From contig NZ_CP166194.1 of assembly GCF_045679545.1 (NCBI RefSeq), positions 1,984,001-2,048,000 of the forward strand: a stretch of DNA of 64,000 nucleotides, written 5' to 3'. The stretch is from Enterovibrio sp045679545 (GTDB taxonomy: Bacteria; Pseudomonadota; Gammaproteobacteria; Enterobacterales; Vibrionaceae). Positions 7,987-16,837 of the stretch are shown here, one piece after another. Numbering within the stretch: the first letter of the stretch is position 1; each line of letters begins with the position of its first letter. The position numbers were made by a program, and so were the translations under genes. Below the pieces are notes generated by a model. The model ran no database searches and was not told the origin of the DNA. It worked only from the letters and a program-made list of their open reading frames with translations.

Positions 7987-10110
7987 TCATTCCGCCATGA
8001 CTGACTGCTCAGTAGCTGGCTGAACATGCGCAGACTGAAGCGACTTTTTCGGTAGCTTTGAAATTACAGGATAATCGCCCTGCCAGAGTTCTTTAACGAA
8101 CTCAGAAGGCTTCTCAGGGTGGCAGAAAATCCAGCACTCTTGTCGTGCGCGTGTCAACGCCACATAGAAAAGCCGACGCTCTTCCGCATGCGCCATTTCA
8201 CCGTGCATAGACAACATCGCGACTTCTAACCCTTCGCTTTGTCCTTTTGCTGGGAACACGCCCTCGTTCACATCGAGTAGAAACGTAAAGTCTGCCTCTA
8301 ATCCTTTGCTCGCATGCGCGGTGACATAAACAATATTGAGCGATGGCCAACGCGCTTGCCAAGACGAAAAACCTTCTGGTTTAGAGGCATGATTCCGTCC
8401 AATCATCATGAGTGTCGCATCACGTTCCCCCTGCGATGCGGCCAGCTTAATCAAGGTATCTTCAAGCATGTCAGAAGACACAAGGTGAACCGCTTTCTTC
8501 TTTTGGATTTTTACGCTATTCAACGGCTTGGCTAGCTGCTTTGGGTTAACCTGAATAAACGGGTTTGCCACTGCGCCAATTTGGGAGTGGAAGCGGTACG
8601 TCAGGTCCAAATATCCAATCACGCCAGCAGGGAATCGAGAAAGAAAATCCGTGGTCAGACTGACATCAGAACCAGCAAACCGGTATATCGCCTGCCAATC
8701 ATCACCCACTGCGAACAACGAAGGCGCGCGGTCTCGCTTACCGCCACAAAGTGCTTCAAGCATTTCCATGCGTGCTGGGGAAATATCTTGGTACTCGTCC
8801 ACCATAATATGGTCATATTGCACCGAAAACGTGGCGCTCTTTCGTGAAAGCAACTTGGTGGCTTCTTTAATCAAGCCATTAAAATCAACGTTGTTGGCTT
8901 GAGACACATGGGTTTGATAGCTGCGCATAATCGGCCAGACCAACGCGAACTCACTTTCAGCACGCGCATCACCGTTCACTTGCGAGCGCATCGCCGCTTG
9001 CGATTTATTCTGTTGGATCAGCAAATCTAGCTGACGCCACAACCATTTGTGTAAACGCGGCTCATGGGCTTGCTCGGCCAACGTTCTTTCTGCGTTCAAG
9101 CCGGGTAATTGCCACTGAGAAAGGTGTTTCAGCCAGCGCTTTTCAACAGCAGGTTGAGTGAGATTCTCAGCAAGCCATAACGTCATCCAACTGAGTTTAG
9201 CTTCTTCATCGGTCGCGAGCGCAGACAGCACAGGCGCGTTACCTGTGAGCGCCTTGATGACTTTAGTTGCAAAGCCATGGAAGGTAGACACTTCAACATT
9301 TCTCAGCCCCGCACTGGCTAGCCGTTGCACCATTTCTTCGCTGGCTTTCTTGCCAAATGCCAACATCACGATGCGTTCTGGTGTGGTTTGCTCGCTAGCC
9401 ACCAAGTATTGGGTGCGCGCCATCAACACGCTGGTTTTGCCTGAGCCTGCGCCTGCCAAAAGCAGGTTGTGGTTGTCGTCCATCAACACGGCTCGACGCT
9501 GAGAAGGGTTGAGCGGAGAAGATTCAATGCCATCAAACCATGGCGACCAACGTTCTAACTCGGTTTCCCGCCACTTCGCGTTTCTCGTTTCCCGCATCGC
9601 GCTGCCATTTTGCAGCCAACCAAAGAACCCTTGATACAGCGCAGGGTTAGCAATAGCAGCAACTTGAGGGTGAACGCCAAATTCCGCCACCGCCGCGCTT
9701 GCTTTAAGAGTCCACTGTTGGAGATCAGCGTCGCGAAGATACCCTTTGTGCCCTTCAAGCTCATCTCGCAATGCCACCAACTCATGCTCAATCAGCATAA
9801 ATTTGTTTTGCTGCTTTGCCAGCCAGCCTTGATAACTTGCGGTTAATTGATCGACGAATGAAGAGAGTTCACGCCAAGGAAGGCCATAGGCGGAAATGGA
9901 ACGCGCGGGTTGATCGGCAGGGGAAACGATAAACGTCAGTTTTCCCCACAACAACCCCCGAGACAAGCGACATTGCCCGTCCCAGATGGCAAACGGGACA
10001 GTTTCTGTCAAATGTTTGGATTCAAACACAAGGTGATGTTCATCAAGTGCAATGCTGTAATGATCGCCTTGTACACACCATTGGGCCAGCTTACTGGCAG
10101 ATAATTTCAT
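7987..10110 (-). CDS. helD: DNA helicase IV (UvrD/Rep superfamily 1)
   Basis: 707 residues, close to the E. coli HelD length (684). The N-terminal ~190 residues match the HelD-specific domain (KLSASKLAQWC start, later RGLLWGKLTFIVS, like the E. coli protein). The UvrD core follows: Walker A AGAGSGKTSVL at about 216, AFGKKASEEM (motif Ia), Walker B VDEYQDIS at about 436, GDDWQAIYRFAGSD, TYRF, VTAHASKGLEAD and FYVALTRAR. It unwinds DNA 3' to 5' and is thought to help recombination and replication. It is divergent from the YccS-type gene; helD and yccS are also neighbours in E. coli, which supports both assignments. Confidence 0.93.
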   Translation of the reverse strand: MKLSASKLAQWCVQGDHYSIALDEHHLVFESKHLTETVPFAIWDGQCRLSRGLLWGKLTFIVSPADQPARSISAYGLPWRELSSFVDQLTASYQGWLAKQQNKFMLIEHELVALRDELEGHKGYLRDADLQQWTLKASAAVAEFGVHPQVAAIANPALYQGFFGWLQNGSAMRETRNAKWRETELERWSPWFDGIESSPLNPSQRRAVLMDDNHNLLLAGAGSGKTSVLMARTQYLVASEQTTPERIVMLAFGKKASEEMVQRLASAGLRNVEVSTFHGFATKVIKALTGNAPVLSALATDEEAKLSWMTLWLAENLTQPAVEKRWLKHLSQWQLPGLNAERTLAEQAHEPRLHKWLWRQLDLLIQQNKSQAAMRSQVNGDARAESEFALVWPIMRSYQTHVSQANNVDFNGLIKEATKLLSRKSATFSVQYDHIMVDEYQDISPARMEMLEALCGGKRDRAPSLFAVGDDWQAIYRFAGSDVSLTTDFLSRFPAGVIGYLDLTYRFHSQIGAVANPFIQVNPKQLAKPLNSVKIQKKKAVHLVSSDMLEDTLIKLAASQGERDATLMMIGRNHASKPEGFSSWQARWPSLNIVYVTAHASKGLEADFTFLLDVNEGVFPAKGQSEGLEVAMLSMHGEMAHAEERRLFYVALTRARQECWIFCHPEKPSEFVKELWQGDYPVISKLPKKSLQSAHVQPATEQSVMAE

Positions 10111-10333
10111 GAAAAGCTCGGCAACTGAAATGACAACATGAAGGATAGCAATTTCTTACCTGTATCTCACGGTCTTAAGCGATTATCACTAAGGCGCACA
10201 GAAAAGCATAGGTGAATGAAAAATCAGCGAAAGGATCTTATGTAAGGGAAATAACCCTCGTTTTTGATCTCACCCCTTGGATGAAGGTTTCAATCTGCTA
10301 TCTTACTGCCATGCTTCTTCTAGTTTCGTTCTC

Positions 10334-12508
10334 ATGATATCTAAACGCACTTCGCTTACATTCCGTGAATACTGGGCAAATAGCCGCATTAATTACAGCG
10401 TCCGCGTGTTTATCGCGTTAGTCGGCGTGGCACTTCCTTGTTGGTGGTATGGCGCATCAGAAGCCATTACTCCTTTGGTATTGGGGATTATTGCTTCAGC
10501 ACTGGCCGAAACGGACGACAATTTCTCAGGCCGACTTTCCGCACTTCTCACCACCCTATTTTGTTTTGCTATCACGACTTTTTCTGTCGAAATTCTTTTT
10601 GATTATCCCGTTTTGTTTGCGTTGGGAATGGTCGTTTCTACCTTCAGTTTTATCATGTTGGGCGCCATTGGCCCTCGCTACACGAGTATCGCTTTTGCTT
10701 CGGTACTGACCGCCATTTACACCATGCTGGGGGCGCAAGAATCGCCTTCGCTTTGGTTCCAGCCTACACTGCTTTTAGCAGGGGCTGCTTGGTATGGGTT
10801 GATTTCCCTTGTCTGGCTTTTACTCTGGCCGTTGCAACCTGTTCAACAAAGTATTGCCTTGGTGTTCAACACGCTGTCTCACTATCTCGATCAGAAATCG
10901 GAGATGTTTCATCCCAGTCGCAGTTTGAATCCGCAACCTTTGCGACTGCGTGATGCGAACGAAAACATCAAAGTCGTGAATGCGCTTAACGGTGCCAAGA
11001 ACGCCTTGATGAACCGCATTCGTCGCGGTCGAGTTAACGACAACACGCGACAGCTATTGAAAATCTACTTTCTCGCCCAAGACATTCATGAACGTGCGAA
11101 CTCATCCCATTATCGATATCAAGATCTGGCTGAAGTGTTCTTCCACAGCGACGTCATGTTTCGCTTACAGCACTTACTGCATTTGCAATCCAAAGCGTGT
11201 TTGGAGGTGTCTCACTGCCTCACGCTGTCACGTCCCTACATTCACGGCGAGCAAAGCGTTAAAGCATTAGATGAATTGCAAGAATCGCTAATCTATATCA
11301 AGGCGGAAAATAACCCTGAATGGAACCCTCTACTCAGTCAGTTAGACTACCTATTCAGTAACCTAGCCACGGTAGAACGCCAGCTTTCCAACATCAGCAA
11401 CCCTGATGCCACCGTTAATGACGAAGACAAAGAAATCCCTGATTCAAACGCCCACAGCTTTCGTGAAAAATGTGCACGCGTTTGGGCACAGTTAACGCCA
11501 AAATCCTTACTGTTTCGTCATGCAGTGCGTTTGAGTGTGGCGCTAGGTGTCGGCTACGGCATTATTCAAGCATTTGATTTAACGCGCGGATACTGGATTT
11601 TGCTCACCATCTTGTTTGTGTGTCAGGTCAACTACTCAGCCACCCGCAGCAAACTCACCCAGCGGGTATCCGGCACCTTAATTGGCTTGTTGGTTGGTCT
11701 CCCCCTACTCACATTGTTCCCGGATTTAACAGGGCAATTGGTGCTGATGGTGTTGTTTGGCGTGCTATTCTTCGCGTTTCGCACCACCCACTACGCCGCA
11801 GCAACCGCGTTTATTACCCTGTTGGTGCTCATGTGTTTCAACCAGCTAGGGGAAGGCTATGCGGTGATGCTGCCTCGCCTTGGGGATACGTTGATTGGCT
11901 GTTTACTGTCTGTGGCAGCCGTTCGGTTTATCTTGCCTGATTGGCAAGCTCACCGTTTACGCGGGATCATGAAAGATTCAGTTGCCGCGAACCGCGATTA
12001 TCTGGCGCAAATCATAGGCCAATATCGCATCGGTAAACGCGATACCATGGCCTATCGTGTCGCGCGACGAGAAGCGCACAATCATGATGCACAACTCACC
12101 ACCGCCATCAGTAATATGCTGGCAGAGCCAGGCCGCTACCGCACCGCCATTGATGAGAGCTTCCGTTTTCTTTGTTTAAACCACGCCATGTTGAGTTATA
12201 TCTCAACCCTTGGTGCGCACCGTATGCAAATGGATGATGACAGCATTCATGAACTGGTATCCAAAGCGCACCGTGGTATACACGAAGAGCTGGATTGTCT
12301 GATAGCCAAACTGGCCGGGGATGCGGTTGAAACGACACCTTGCTTAGATGACGCGCTCGGCAAGCATTTAGAGCGATGGCGCGAAGAAGAAAGCAGTTCA
12401 GCACGCATGGTGTTGCAGCAACTTCATTTGATTCATCGTATCTTGCCAGAAATGCACATGCTGACAGATGAACTTGCGAAGAAAGCGCTCAAGAGCTCAA
12501 AGTCGTAA
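10334..12508 (+). CDS. yccS: YccS/YhfK-family inner-membrane protein (FUSC-like)
   Basis: About 724 residues. Two blocks of hydrophobic helices (about 20-170 and 400-525) are separated and followed by long soluble stretches (about 170-380 and 530-724), the usual layout of YccS, YhfK and aromatic-acid exporter relatives. The motif GYWILLTILFVCQ then GTLIGLLVGLP in the second block is typical. The substrate is unknown; members are considered efflux-type carriers. I place the start at the ATG at 10334, since the sequence after it (ISKRTSLTFREYWANS) aligns with the start of E. coli YccS. A TTG at 10277 would add 19 residues. It sits beside helD as in E. coli and is followed 6 bases later by a small secreted protein gene. 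Confidence 0.85.
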   Translation: MISKRTSLTFREYWANSRINYSVRVFIALVGVALPCWWYGASEAITPLVLGIIASALAETDDNFSGRLSALLTTLFCFAITTFSVEILFDYPVLFALGMVVSTFSFIMLGAIGPRYTSIAFASVLTAIYTMLGAQESPSLWFQPTLLLAGAAWYGLISLVWLLLWPLQPVQQSIALVFNTLSHYLDQKSEMFHPSRSLNPQPLRLRDANENIKVVNALNGAKNALMNRIRRGRVNDNTRQLLKIYFLAQDIHERANSSHYRYQDLAEVFFHSDVMFRLQHLLHLQSKACLEVSHCLTLSRPYIHGEQSVKALDELQESLIYIKAENNPEWNPLLSQLDYLFSNLATVERQLSNISNPDATVNDEDKEIPDSNAHSFREKCARVWAQLTPKSLLFRHAVRLSVALGVGYGIIQAFDLTRGYWILLTILFVCQVNYSATRSKLTQRVSGTLIGLLVGLPLLTLFPDLTGQLVLMVLFGVLFFAFRTTHYAAATAFITLLVLMCFNQLGEGYAVMLPRLGDTLIGCLLSVAAVRFILPDWQAHRLRGIMKDSVAANRDYLAQIIGQYRIGKRDTMAYRVARREAHNHDAQLTTAISNMLAEPGRYRTAIDESFRFLCLNHAMLSYISTLGAHRMQMDDDSIHELVSKAHRGIHEELDCLIAKLAGDAVETTPCLDDALGKHLERWREEESSSARMVLQQLHLIHRILPEMHMLTDELAKKALKSSKS

Positions 12509-12514
12509 GGGAAC

Positions 12515-12799
12515 ATGATGAAAGGCCTGATGCTGTTCATATTACTTTTTGCGTTCAACGCACACGCTGATAACAACCACAATGTGGAATCCCTCCCCCG
12601 CATTGTCTGGCTAGACCAACAAGGCGAGGTCGTTCCAGACGACGTGATTGATGCCATTGCCGACCAATGTGGCATTGACCAAGCCGCCCACCGTATCGCC
12701 AATATCAACGGCGGCGATATTGAATCAGCGATTGATGAGTACAAAGCCGCCGTCGCCTGCTTCGAAGAACACGGATTCACCAAGCAAATTGCGAAATAA
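12515..12799 (+). CDS. Small secreted protein, unknown
   Basis: 94 residues with a clear signal peptide: MMKGLMLFILLFAFNAHA, cut likely after AHA. The mature part is acidic, about 76 residues, with two cysteines (DQCGID and VACFEEH) that may form a disulfide. I recognise no family. The gene starts 6 bases after the YccS stop with AAGGGA as ribosome site, so the two are probably cotranscribed and the product is a periplasmic companion. ATG at 12515 and 12518 are both possible starts. Confidence 0.7.
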   Translation: MMKGLMLFILLFAFNAHADNNHNVESLPRIVWLDQQGEVVPDDVIDAIADQCGIDQAAHRIANINGGDIESAIDEYKAAVACFEEHGFTKQIAK

Positions 12800-12841
12800 C
12801 GTTCCGCGATTATTGCTGGCGAGGTTTTGCCCTAAAGTTGT

Positions 12842-12988
12842 TTGGCCAGTGTTTTTAACGACTTCAAAAATCCACATCTTTCCATACAAAAACTAATCAG
12901 GAAAAGACTACGCCAGCAACGAGAAAAGAAAGGGCTGACGTTGACGAGAACATTACGCAATGCTGGGCATGACAGAATTCCTATCTGA
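12842..12988 (+). pseudogene. Possible remnant reading frame, basic tail of unknown protein
   Basis: In the 318-base gap after the secreted gene, a frame from a TTG at 12842 reads 48 residues with a basic, coding-like end (IRKRLRQQREKKGLT, then NAGHDRIPI). There is no convincing start or ribosome site. It could be the decayed C-terminus of a gene, perhaps of the toxin type that usually precedes an Imm11 immunity gene. This is weakly supported. Confidence 0.15.
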
Positions 12989-13118
12989 TTTGAACCTTTC
13001 GTATCTCTTTGTTGAGTCAGTATTTTCAAAGATATTAGTGGCAAAATTGGTTGAACCGTCTGTACTTGAAGGTATGGGCGCAATGCCAACCAAGAGAAAA
13101 GAGAAGGAATTGCACTAA
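12960..13118 (+). CDS. Short frame with TAATG overlap to the Imm11-like gene
   Basis: A 52-codon frame (ATG at 12960; internal ATG at 12969) containing MTEFLSDLNLSYLFVES and ending KRKEKELH. Its TAA shares one base with the ATG of the next gene (TAATG at 13116-13120), typical of translational coupling. It may be the tail of a decayed toxin gene whose immunity gene follows, or a short real peptide. No family is recognised. Confidence 0.3.
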   Translation: MLGMTEFLSDLNLSYLFVESVFSKILVAKLVEPSVLEGMGAMPTKRKEKELH

Positions 13119-13812
13119 TGGCTGTCACCCTTAATATGCCCGCTCGCTGGCTTGATAATACAACACCTTCATTTTTCCCTAGGTTCCTAGAACAAGACGA
13201 GGCTACGTTGAAGGCGTTTGGTAGCCAAATATTTGACGAGGCTTTCGAAATCTACCGAACTGCACATTGGTCGAGGGGGGAAATAATACATTCCAAGCTC
13301 ACGCGTATTGACGCACACATCAATGCTTACGCAAGAAAAATTCCTGAGAGTAAACTACCTCGAACGATCATCTCCAGAGAAGGGGCTCCCCCCTATGATT
13401 ATACTCCTGGGCATTTCGCTGATTTTCCTTCAGCGATTATCAGTGAGCGATTTGCAGCGTGTTTGATGGAATTAGAACCGGGAAAACATCAACTTTCCCC
13501 TATGGTTGTTGTAGATGAAAGTGGGGGGGTGTAGGTCAGGCTTACTTTTGGCGGCCAATGGTGATTTTGGATGCGATTGACTTAAACTCGACACGGATCG
13601 TTTTTATGAAAAAAGGAGACCCGGAAAATTCTAATTTAATGTTGGAGCCTGGGGAAGGAAATTCCGTAAAAAAAGATGTGATAAGAGACAATCTTGCATG
13701 GGCTGATGCCAGATGTCCATCAAGCTTGTTTGTATCTGATGCTTTTCTTGAAATACTCTCCAGCCGACAAATTAATGATTTTTCGACAAGGTTTACTTTA
13801 AAAGAAGTATAG
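13118..13812 (+). pseudogene. Imm11 (DUF1629)-like immunity gene, frameshifted at a G7 tract
   Basis: Two frames form one protein of about 231 residues. The first (13118-13534) ends SPMVVVDESGGV and a stop; the second, in the next frame, continues VGQAYFWRPMVILDAIDLN to 13812. The break falls exactly in a run of seven G at 13522-13528, and one extra G would join them. The joined pattern (PSAIISERFAACLMELEPG, HQLSPMVVV, then LDAIDLNST, ending PSSLFVSDAFLEIL) fits the Imm11/DUF1629 family of antitoxin-like immunity proteins found in polymorphic toxin loci. No intact toxin is present. The homopolymer could be a true phase-variable switch, a decayed gene, or a sequencing error; I cannot tell which from one read of the sequence. 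Confidence 0.55.
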
Positions 13813-13864
13813 CCCTCTTACTAAGTTACAACCCTGTTGTGCTCGTTAATAGGGTTTCCCCAAA

Positions 13865-13898
13865 GCTAACTTACTGGGACAGCTAACTTACTGGGACA
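13865..13898. repeat. 17-bp tandem duplication at the start of the repeat array
   Basis: The 17-base string GCTAACTTACTGGGACA occurs twice in a row at 13865 and 13882, at the left border of the REP-like array. It is a small replication-slippage or insertion footprint. Confidence 0.7.
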
Positions 13899-14059
13899 GT
13901 CACCGTTAGAGAAAGGCAACAACTGATTTTTCGATAACCTACTGTTATAAAGTTAGATATATCAGAAGGACACTCAATCTCCCCAAGTCACTAGGTCTCT
14001 CATCAAATCTCACTAAATCTGGGCACGGGAGACAGCATAAAAACAGGCGATTGCCTGTT
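13886..14059 (-). repeat. REP-like element copy 1
   Basis: First of four ~175-base copies. It opens with ACTTACTGGGACAGTCACC and contains CAACTGATT, a TACTGTTATAAA segment, CAATCTCCCCAAGTCACTAG and GGGAGACAGCATAAAAACA. It closes with the hairpin AACAGGC-GATT-GCCTGTT at 14042-14059. Read on the minus strand the hairpin is followed by TTTTT, so it is also the transposase terminator seen downstream of the intact gene. Confidence 0.85.
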
Positions 14060-14061
14060 GA

Positions 14062-14224
14062 ACTTACTGAGACAGTCACCGCTAGAGAAAGGCAACAACT
14101 GATTTGTCGATAACCTACTGTTATAAAAATAGATTTGTCAGAAGGACACTCAATCTCCCCAAGTCACTAGGTCTCTCATCAAATCTCACTAAATCTGGGT
14201 ACGGGAGACAGCATAAAAACAAAA
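14062..14224 (-). repeat. REP-like element copy 2, hairpin lost
   Basis: Second copy, nearly identical to the first (ACTGAGACAGTCACCGCT at its head). It lacks the terminal hairpin and ends in GCATAAAAACAAAACAA before copy 3. Confidence 0.8.
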
Positions 14225-14226
14225 CA

Positions 14227-14400
14227 ACTTACTGGGACAGTCACCGTTAGAGAAAGGCAACAACTGATTTGTCGATAACCTACTGTTATAAAGATAGATC
14301 TATCAGAAGGACACTCAATCTCCCCAAGTTACTAGGTCTCTCATCAAATCTCACTAAATCTGGGTACGGGAGACAGCATAAAAACAGGCGATTGCCTGTT
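14227..14400 (-). repeat. REP-like element copy 3
   Basis: Third copy, with the closing hairpin at 14383-14400. It is the copy attached to the truncated transposase: this copy plus the truncated gene equal copy 4 plus the 3' end of the intact gene, shifted by exactly 522 bases. Confidence 0.85.
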
Positions 14401-14433
14401 AGTTGATGAAGTTGGGGTAAGGAAGGAGAAGGT

Positions 14434-14718
14434 TTAGCCGTCGGGCAGTCTAAGCCCTGATATTCGCTTTCGGTTTAGTTGAGGTAATGCAGCTTTGATT
14501 GCAACATCGCTGCCCACTAGCCTGCCCCGCTCTATTTGGGTGCAAGCTTGTAGCCAATCTGCGGGCTCAAAGCCGAGCCTTGAAAGAATAGGCGGTAAAG
14601 TGCTGTTGATATGCCCCCGTTTGTTGTCCCGCATTTGCCTTCCTGTCCAGTCGACAAGTTCCAGATAATCCATTAATCGAAAGGGAATACCATCGGGCCT
14701 GGGTTCGCGTGGATTGCC
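14434..14718 (-). pseudogene. Truncated duplicate of the Y1 transposase C-terminus
   Basis: These 285 bases repeat the last 95 codons of the intact transposase (14956-15240), without a difference that I could see, at an offset of 522 bases. The homology stops at GGATTGCC (14718), where the frame enters repeat sequence. The start of the gene, with its HUH motif, is missing, so it cannot be active. It arose by tandem duplication of the gene end plus its flanking repeat. Confidence 0.85.
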
Positions 14719-14749
14719 TGGGGGACTACCGGGACAGTCACCGTTGGGG

Positions 14750-14922
14750 ACTACCGGGACAGTCACCGTTAGAGAAAGGCAACAACTGATTTTTCGATAA
14801 CCTACTGTTATAAAAATAGATTTGTCAGAAGTACACTCAATCTCCCCAAGTCACTAGGTCTCTCATCAAATCTCACTAAATCTGGGTACGGGAGACAGCA
14901 TAAAAACAGGCGATTGCCTGTT
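14750..14922 (-). repeat. REP-like element copy 4 with transposase terminator
   Basis: Fourth copy, directly downstream of the intact transposase. It is preceded by a short tandem duplication of a 24-base string containing CTACCGGGACAGTCACCG (about 14721-14769). Its hairpin at 14905-14922 reads on the minus strand as AACAGGC-AATC-GCCTGTT followed by TTTTT, a good intrinsic terminator for the gene ending at 14956. Confidence 0.85.
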
Positions 14923-14955
14923 AGTTGATGAAGTTGGGGTAAGGAAGGAGAAGGT

Positions 14956-15918
14956 TTAGCCGTCGGGCAGTCTAAGCCCTGATATTCGCTTTCGGTTTAG
15001 TTGAGGTAATGCAGCTTTGATTGCAACATCGCTGCCCACTAGCCTGCCCCGCTCTATTTGGGTGCAAGCTTGTAGCCAATCTGCGGGCTCAAAGCCGAGC
15101 CTTGAAAGAATAGGCGGTAAAGTGCTGTTGATATGCCCCCGTTTGTTGTCCCGCATTTGCCTTCCTGTCCAGTCGACAAGTTCCAGATAATCCATTAATC
15201 GAAAGGGAATACCATCGGGCCTGGGTTCGCGTGGATTGCCAACAAAGGGGAAAAGGTAGCGGGCGGTGTGTTGCTCTTTTCTCAACGCTTCAATCCGTGC
15301 TTTGACGGAGGTAAAAGCGGATTGCTCAGGTGTATCGGCAATAGCCGCACGAACGGGGTTTAAATCCACATACGCCATGGCTGCTGCCAGTGCTTTTTCA
15401 TCAAGCAGCGCTTGGCTTTTAAAACGACCTTCCCAAAAGTGACCCGTACATTGGTCTTCCCGATTCGCTTCCAAAGCTATGTGTTGATTGAGCAGCCGCA
15501 TAAACCAACTGATGCTGGTCAGTCGCTCTCGCCAGACTTCGATAATTTCTTCACAACGTTCACGCTCAGCTTCGGAGAGTTTGTCGCCGCCCATAAAGCG
15601 GTTCACCAACACCGGGCCTGAATGCAGTGACAGCCAACGTTCAGCGACCTGCTCCAGGGATAATAATCCTGCTTCTTTGGTGTTAATGTGCAAAACGACG
15701 TGATAGTGATTGCTCATAATGGCGTAAGCGCAAACATCGATGCAGAATATATGTGCGAGCAGTAGCAGACGTTTCTCTATCCACTCTCGTCGGTGTTCAA
15801 AGCTCTTGTCTGCGTGTATGTCGTAGCCACAAAGAAATGAGCGGCGAACGCAGCGAGACACACAATGATAGTATGGCGTGGCTGATACATTGATCAGTGA
15901 TGAGCGTGCTGTAGTCAT
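14956..15918 (-). mobile_element. Y1 (HUH) transposase, REP-associated/IS200-like
   Basis: 320 residues, apparently intact. The Y1 transposase core shows YYHCVSRCVRRSFLCG near the start, the metal-binding HUH motif in AIMSNHYHVVLHI at about 66-78, and the candidate catalytic tyrosine in AMAYVDLNPVRAA at about 189-201, with GHFWEGRFKSQAL before it. Such REP-associated tyrosine transposases cut and join single-stranded DNA at REP palindromes. Here the flanking repeats carry GGGACAGTCACC on the left, and the right side carries its inverse complement, GGTGACTGTCC, so the gene sits between inverted sites. The gene body is base-for-base duplicated at its 3' end (14434-14718). The start follows the conserved TTARSSLINVS. 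Confidence 0.9.
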
Positions 15919-16035
15919 AGAAGAAGCCGATAGTATGGTATGTCATAAAGCTACATGGGTTTCTATGTGTCGTCGCATCGGGTTCGTTGATTTATGGGGC
16001 TCTACTCATTGGAATGAAACTGACTGGTTTATCCT

Positions 16036-16111
16036 TTTCTTGAGGTGACTGTCCTTTCTTGAGGTGACTGTCCTCGTTTTCACTCACTCGTTTTCACTCA
16101 TCGTTTTCACT
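16036..16111. repeat. Right-border repeats of the transposase element
   Basis: A 19-base string with TTGAGGTGACTGTCC occurs twice in tandem (16036-16054, 16055-16073). It is the inverted counterpart of the GGACAGTCACC heads of the left repeats. It is followed by three partial copies of TCGTTTTCACTCA with a 13-14 base period (16074-16111). The border has clearly been prone to slippage. Confidence 0.75.
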
Positions 16112-16188
16112 TCCTAATCAAACTTGTGCACAATGCTGTTATGCGTTACCCTTTGTTTATGAATGCACAATGAGACAGTGCAGTTGTA

Positions 16189-16476
16189 ATGGCATTAGAA
16201 TTTAAAGATAAGTGGTTAGAGCAGTTTTATGAGGATGATAAACGACATCGTTTAATTCCAAGTAGCATAGAAAATGCTCTATTTCGGAAATTGGAAATCT
16301 TAGATGCAGCTCAAGCTGAGCGTGACTTAAGAATTCCACCGGGAAATCGTTTCGAACATCTTGAAGGTACTCTTAAAGGGTGGTGTTCAATTCGAGTGAA
16401 TAAACAATATCGTTTGATTTTTCAGTGGGTTGATGGTGTTGCACTAAATACTTACTTAGACCCACATAAGTATTGA
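16189..16476 (+). CDS. higB: HigB-type mRNA interferase toxin
   Basis: 95 residues of the HigB/RelE fold: KDKWLEQFYEDDKRHRLIP at the start, then RIPPGNRFEHLEG, WCSIRVNKQYRLIFQW and the end YLDPHKY, all typical of HigB. These toxins cleave mRNA on the ribosome. The toxin gene precedes the antitoxin gene, the usual higBA order. From memory it is very close to a Vibrio cholerae integron-cassette HigB; a database comparison would settle that. The pair lies between the transposase border and dps in an accessory patch. Full length, with no damage seen. Confidence 0.92.
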   Translation: MALEFKDKWLEQFYEDDKRHRLIPSSIENALFRKLEILDAAQAERDLRIPPGNRFEHLEGTLKGWCSIRVNKQYRLIFQWVDGVALNTYLDPHKY

Positions 16477-16486
16477 GGTAGCGACT

Positions 16487-16804
16487 ATGCGTAAGACAAA
16501 ACGTCGTCCAGTTAGCGTTGGGGAAATGTTAAAAGTAGAATTTCTTGAACCAATGGGCATCACATCAAAAGCGCTCGCAGAGGCAATGGGTGTACACAGA
16601 AATACGGTAAGTAACTTGATTAATGGCGGTGTGTTAACGGCTCCAGTGGCTATCAAGTTAGCTGCGGCATTAGGTAATACACCAGAGTTTTGGCTTAATA
16701 TTCAACATGCAGTTGATCTTTGGGATACGAGAAATCGTTATCAAGAAGAGGCCAAATTTGTAAAGCCGTTGTTTGTTACGGTGGAACAAAGTGTACGTAC
16801 ATAA
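16487..16804 (+). CDS. higA: HigA antitoxin, XRE-type
   Basis: 105 residues with a helix-turn-helix at about 25-60 (ITSKALAEAMGVHRNTVSNL then INGGVLTAPVAIKLAAALG), followed by the HigA-type TPEFWLNIQHAVDLWD segment. It neutralises HigB and represses the operon. It starts 10 bases after higB with GAGG as ribosome site. The stop lies inside TAACAAA, the sequence that often opens vibrio attC sites, but the rest of an attC hairpin is not visible downstream. Confidence 0.92.
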   Translation: MRKTKRRPVSVGEMLKVEFLEPMGITSKALAEAMGVHRNTVSNLINGGVLTAPVAIKLAAALGNTPEFWLNIQHAVDLWDTRNRYQEEAKFVKPLFVTVEQSVRT

Positions 16805-16815
16805 CAAATAAGAAT

Positions 16816-16837
16816 AAGTGTCGCTCAGCCGACACTT
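16816..16837 (+). terminator. Hairpin after higBA
   Basis: An 8-bp stem (AAGTGTCG / CGACACTT) with a 6-base loop, 12 bases after higA. Only a short T-rich tail follows, so it is a moderate terminator candidate. Confidence 0.5.

Noticed and set aside
12832..13128. 98-codon minus-strand frame over the remnant region
   Set aside because: No ribosome site and no recognisable domain; the plus-strand frames fit the context of the following gene better.
13865..14922. CRISPR-like array of repeats
   Set aside because: The copies are 160-175 bases, adjoin each other without unique spacers of constant length, and match the sequence beside the transposase. They are REP-like elements.
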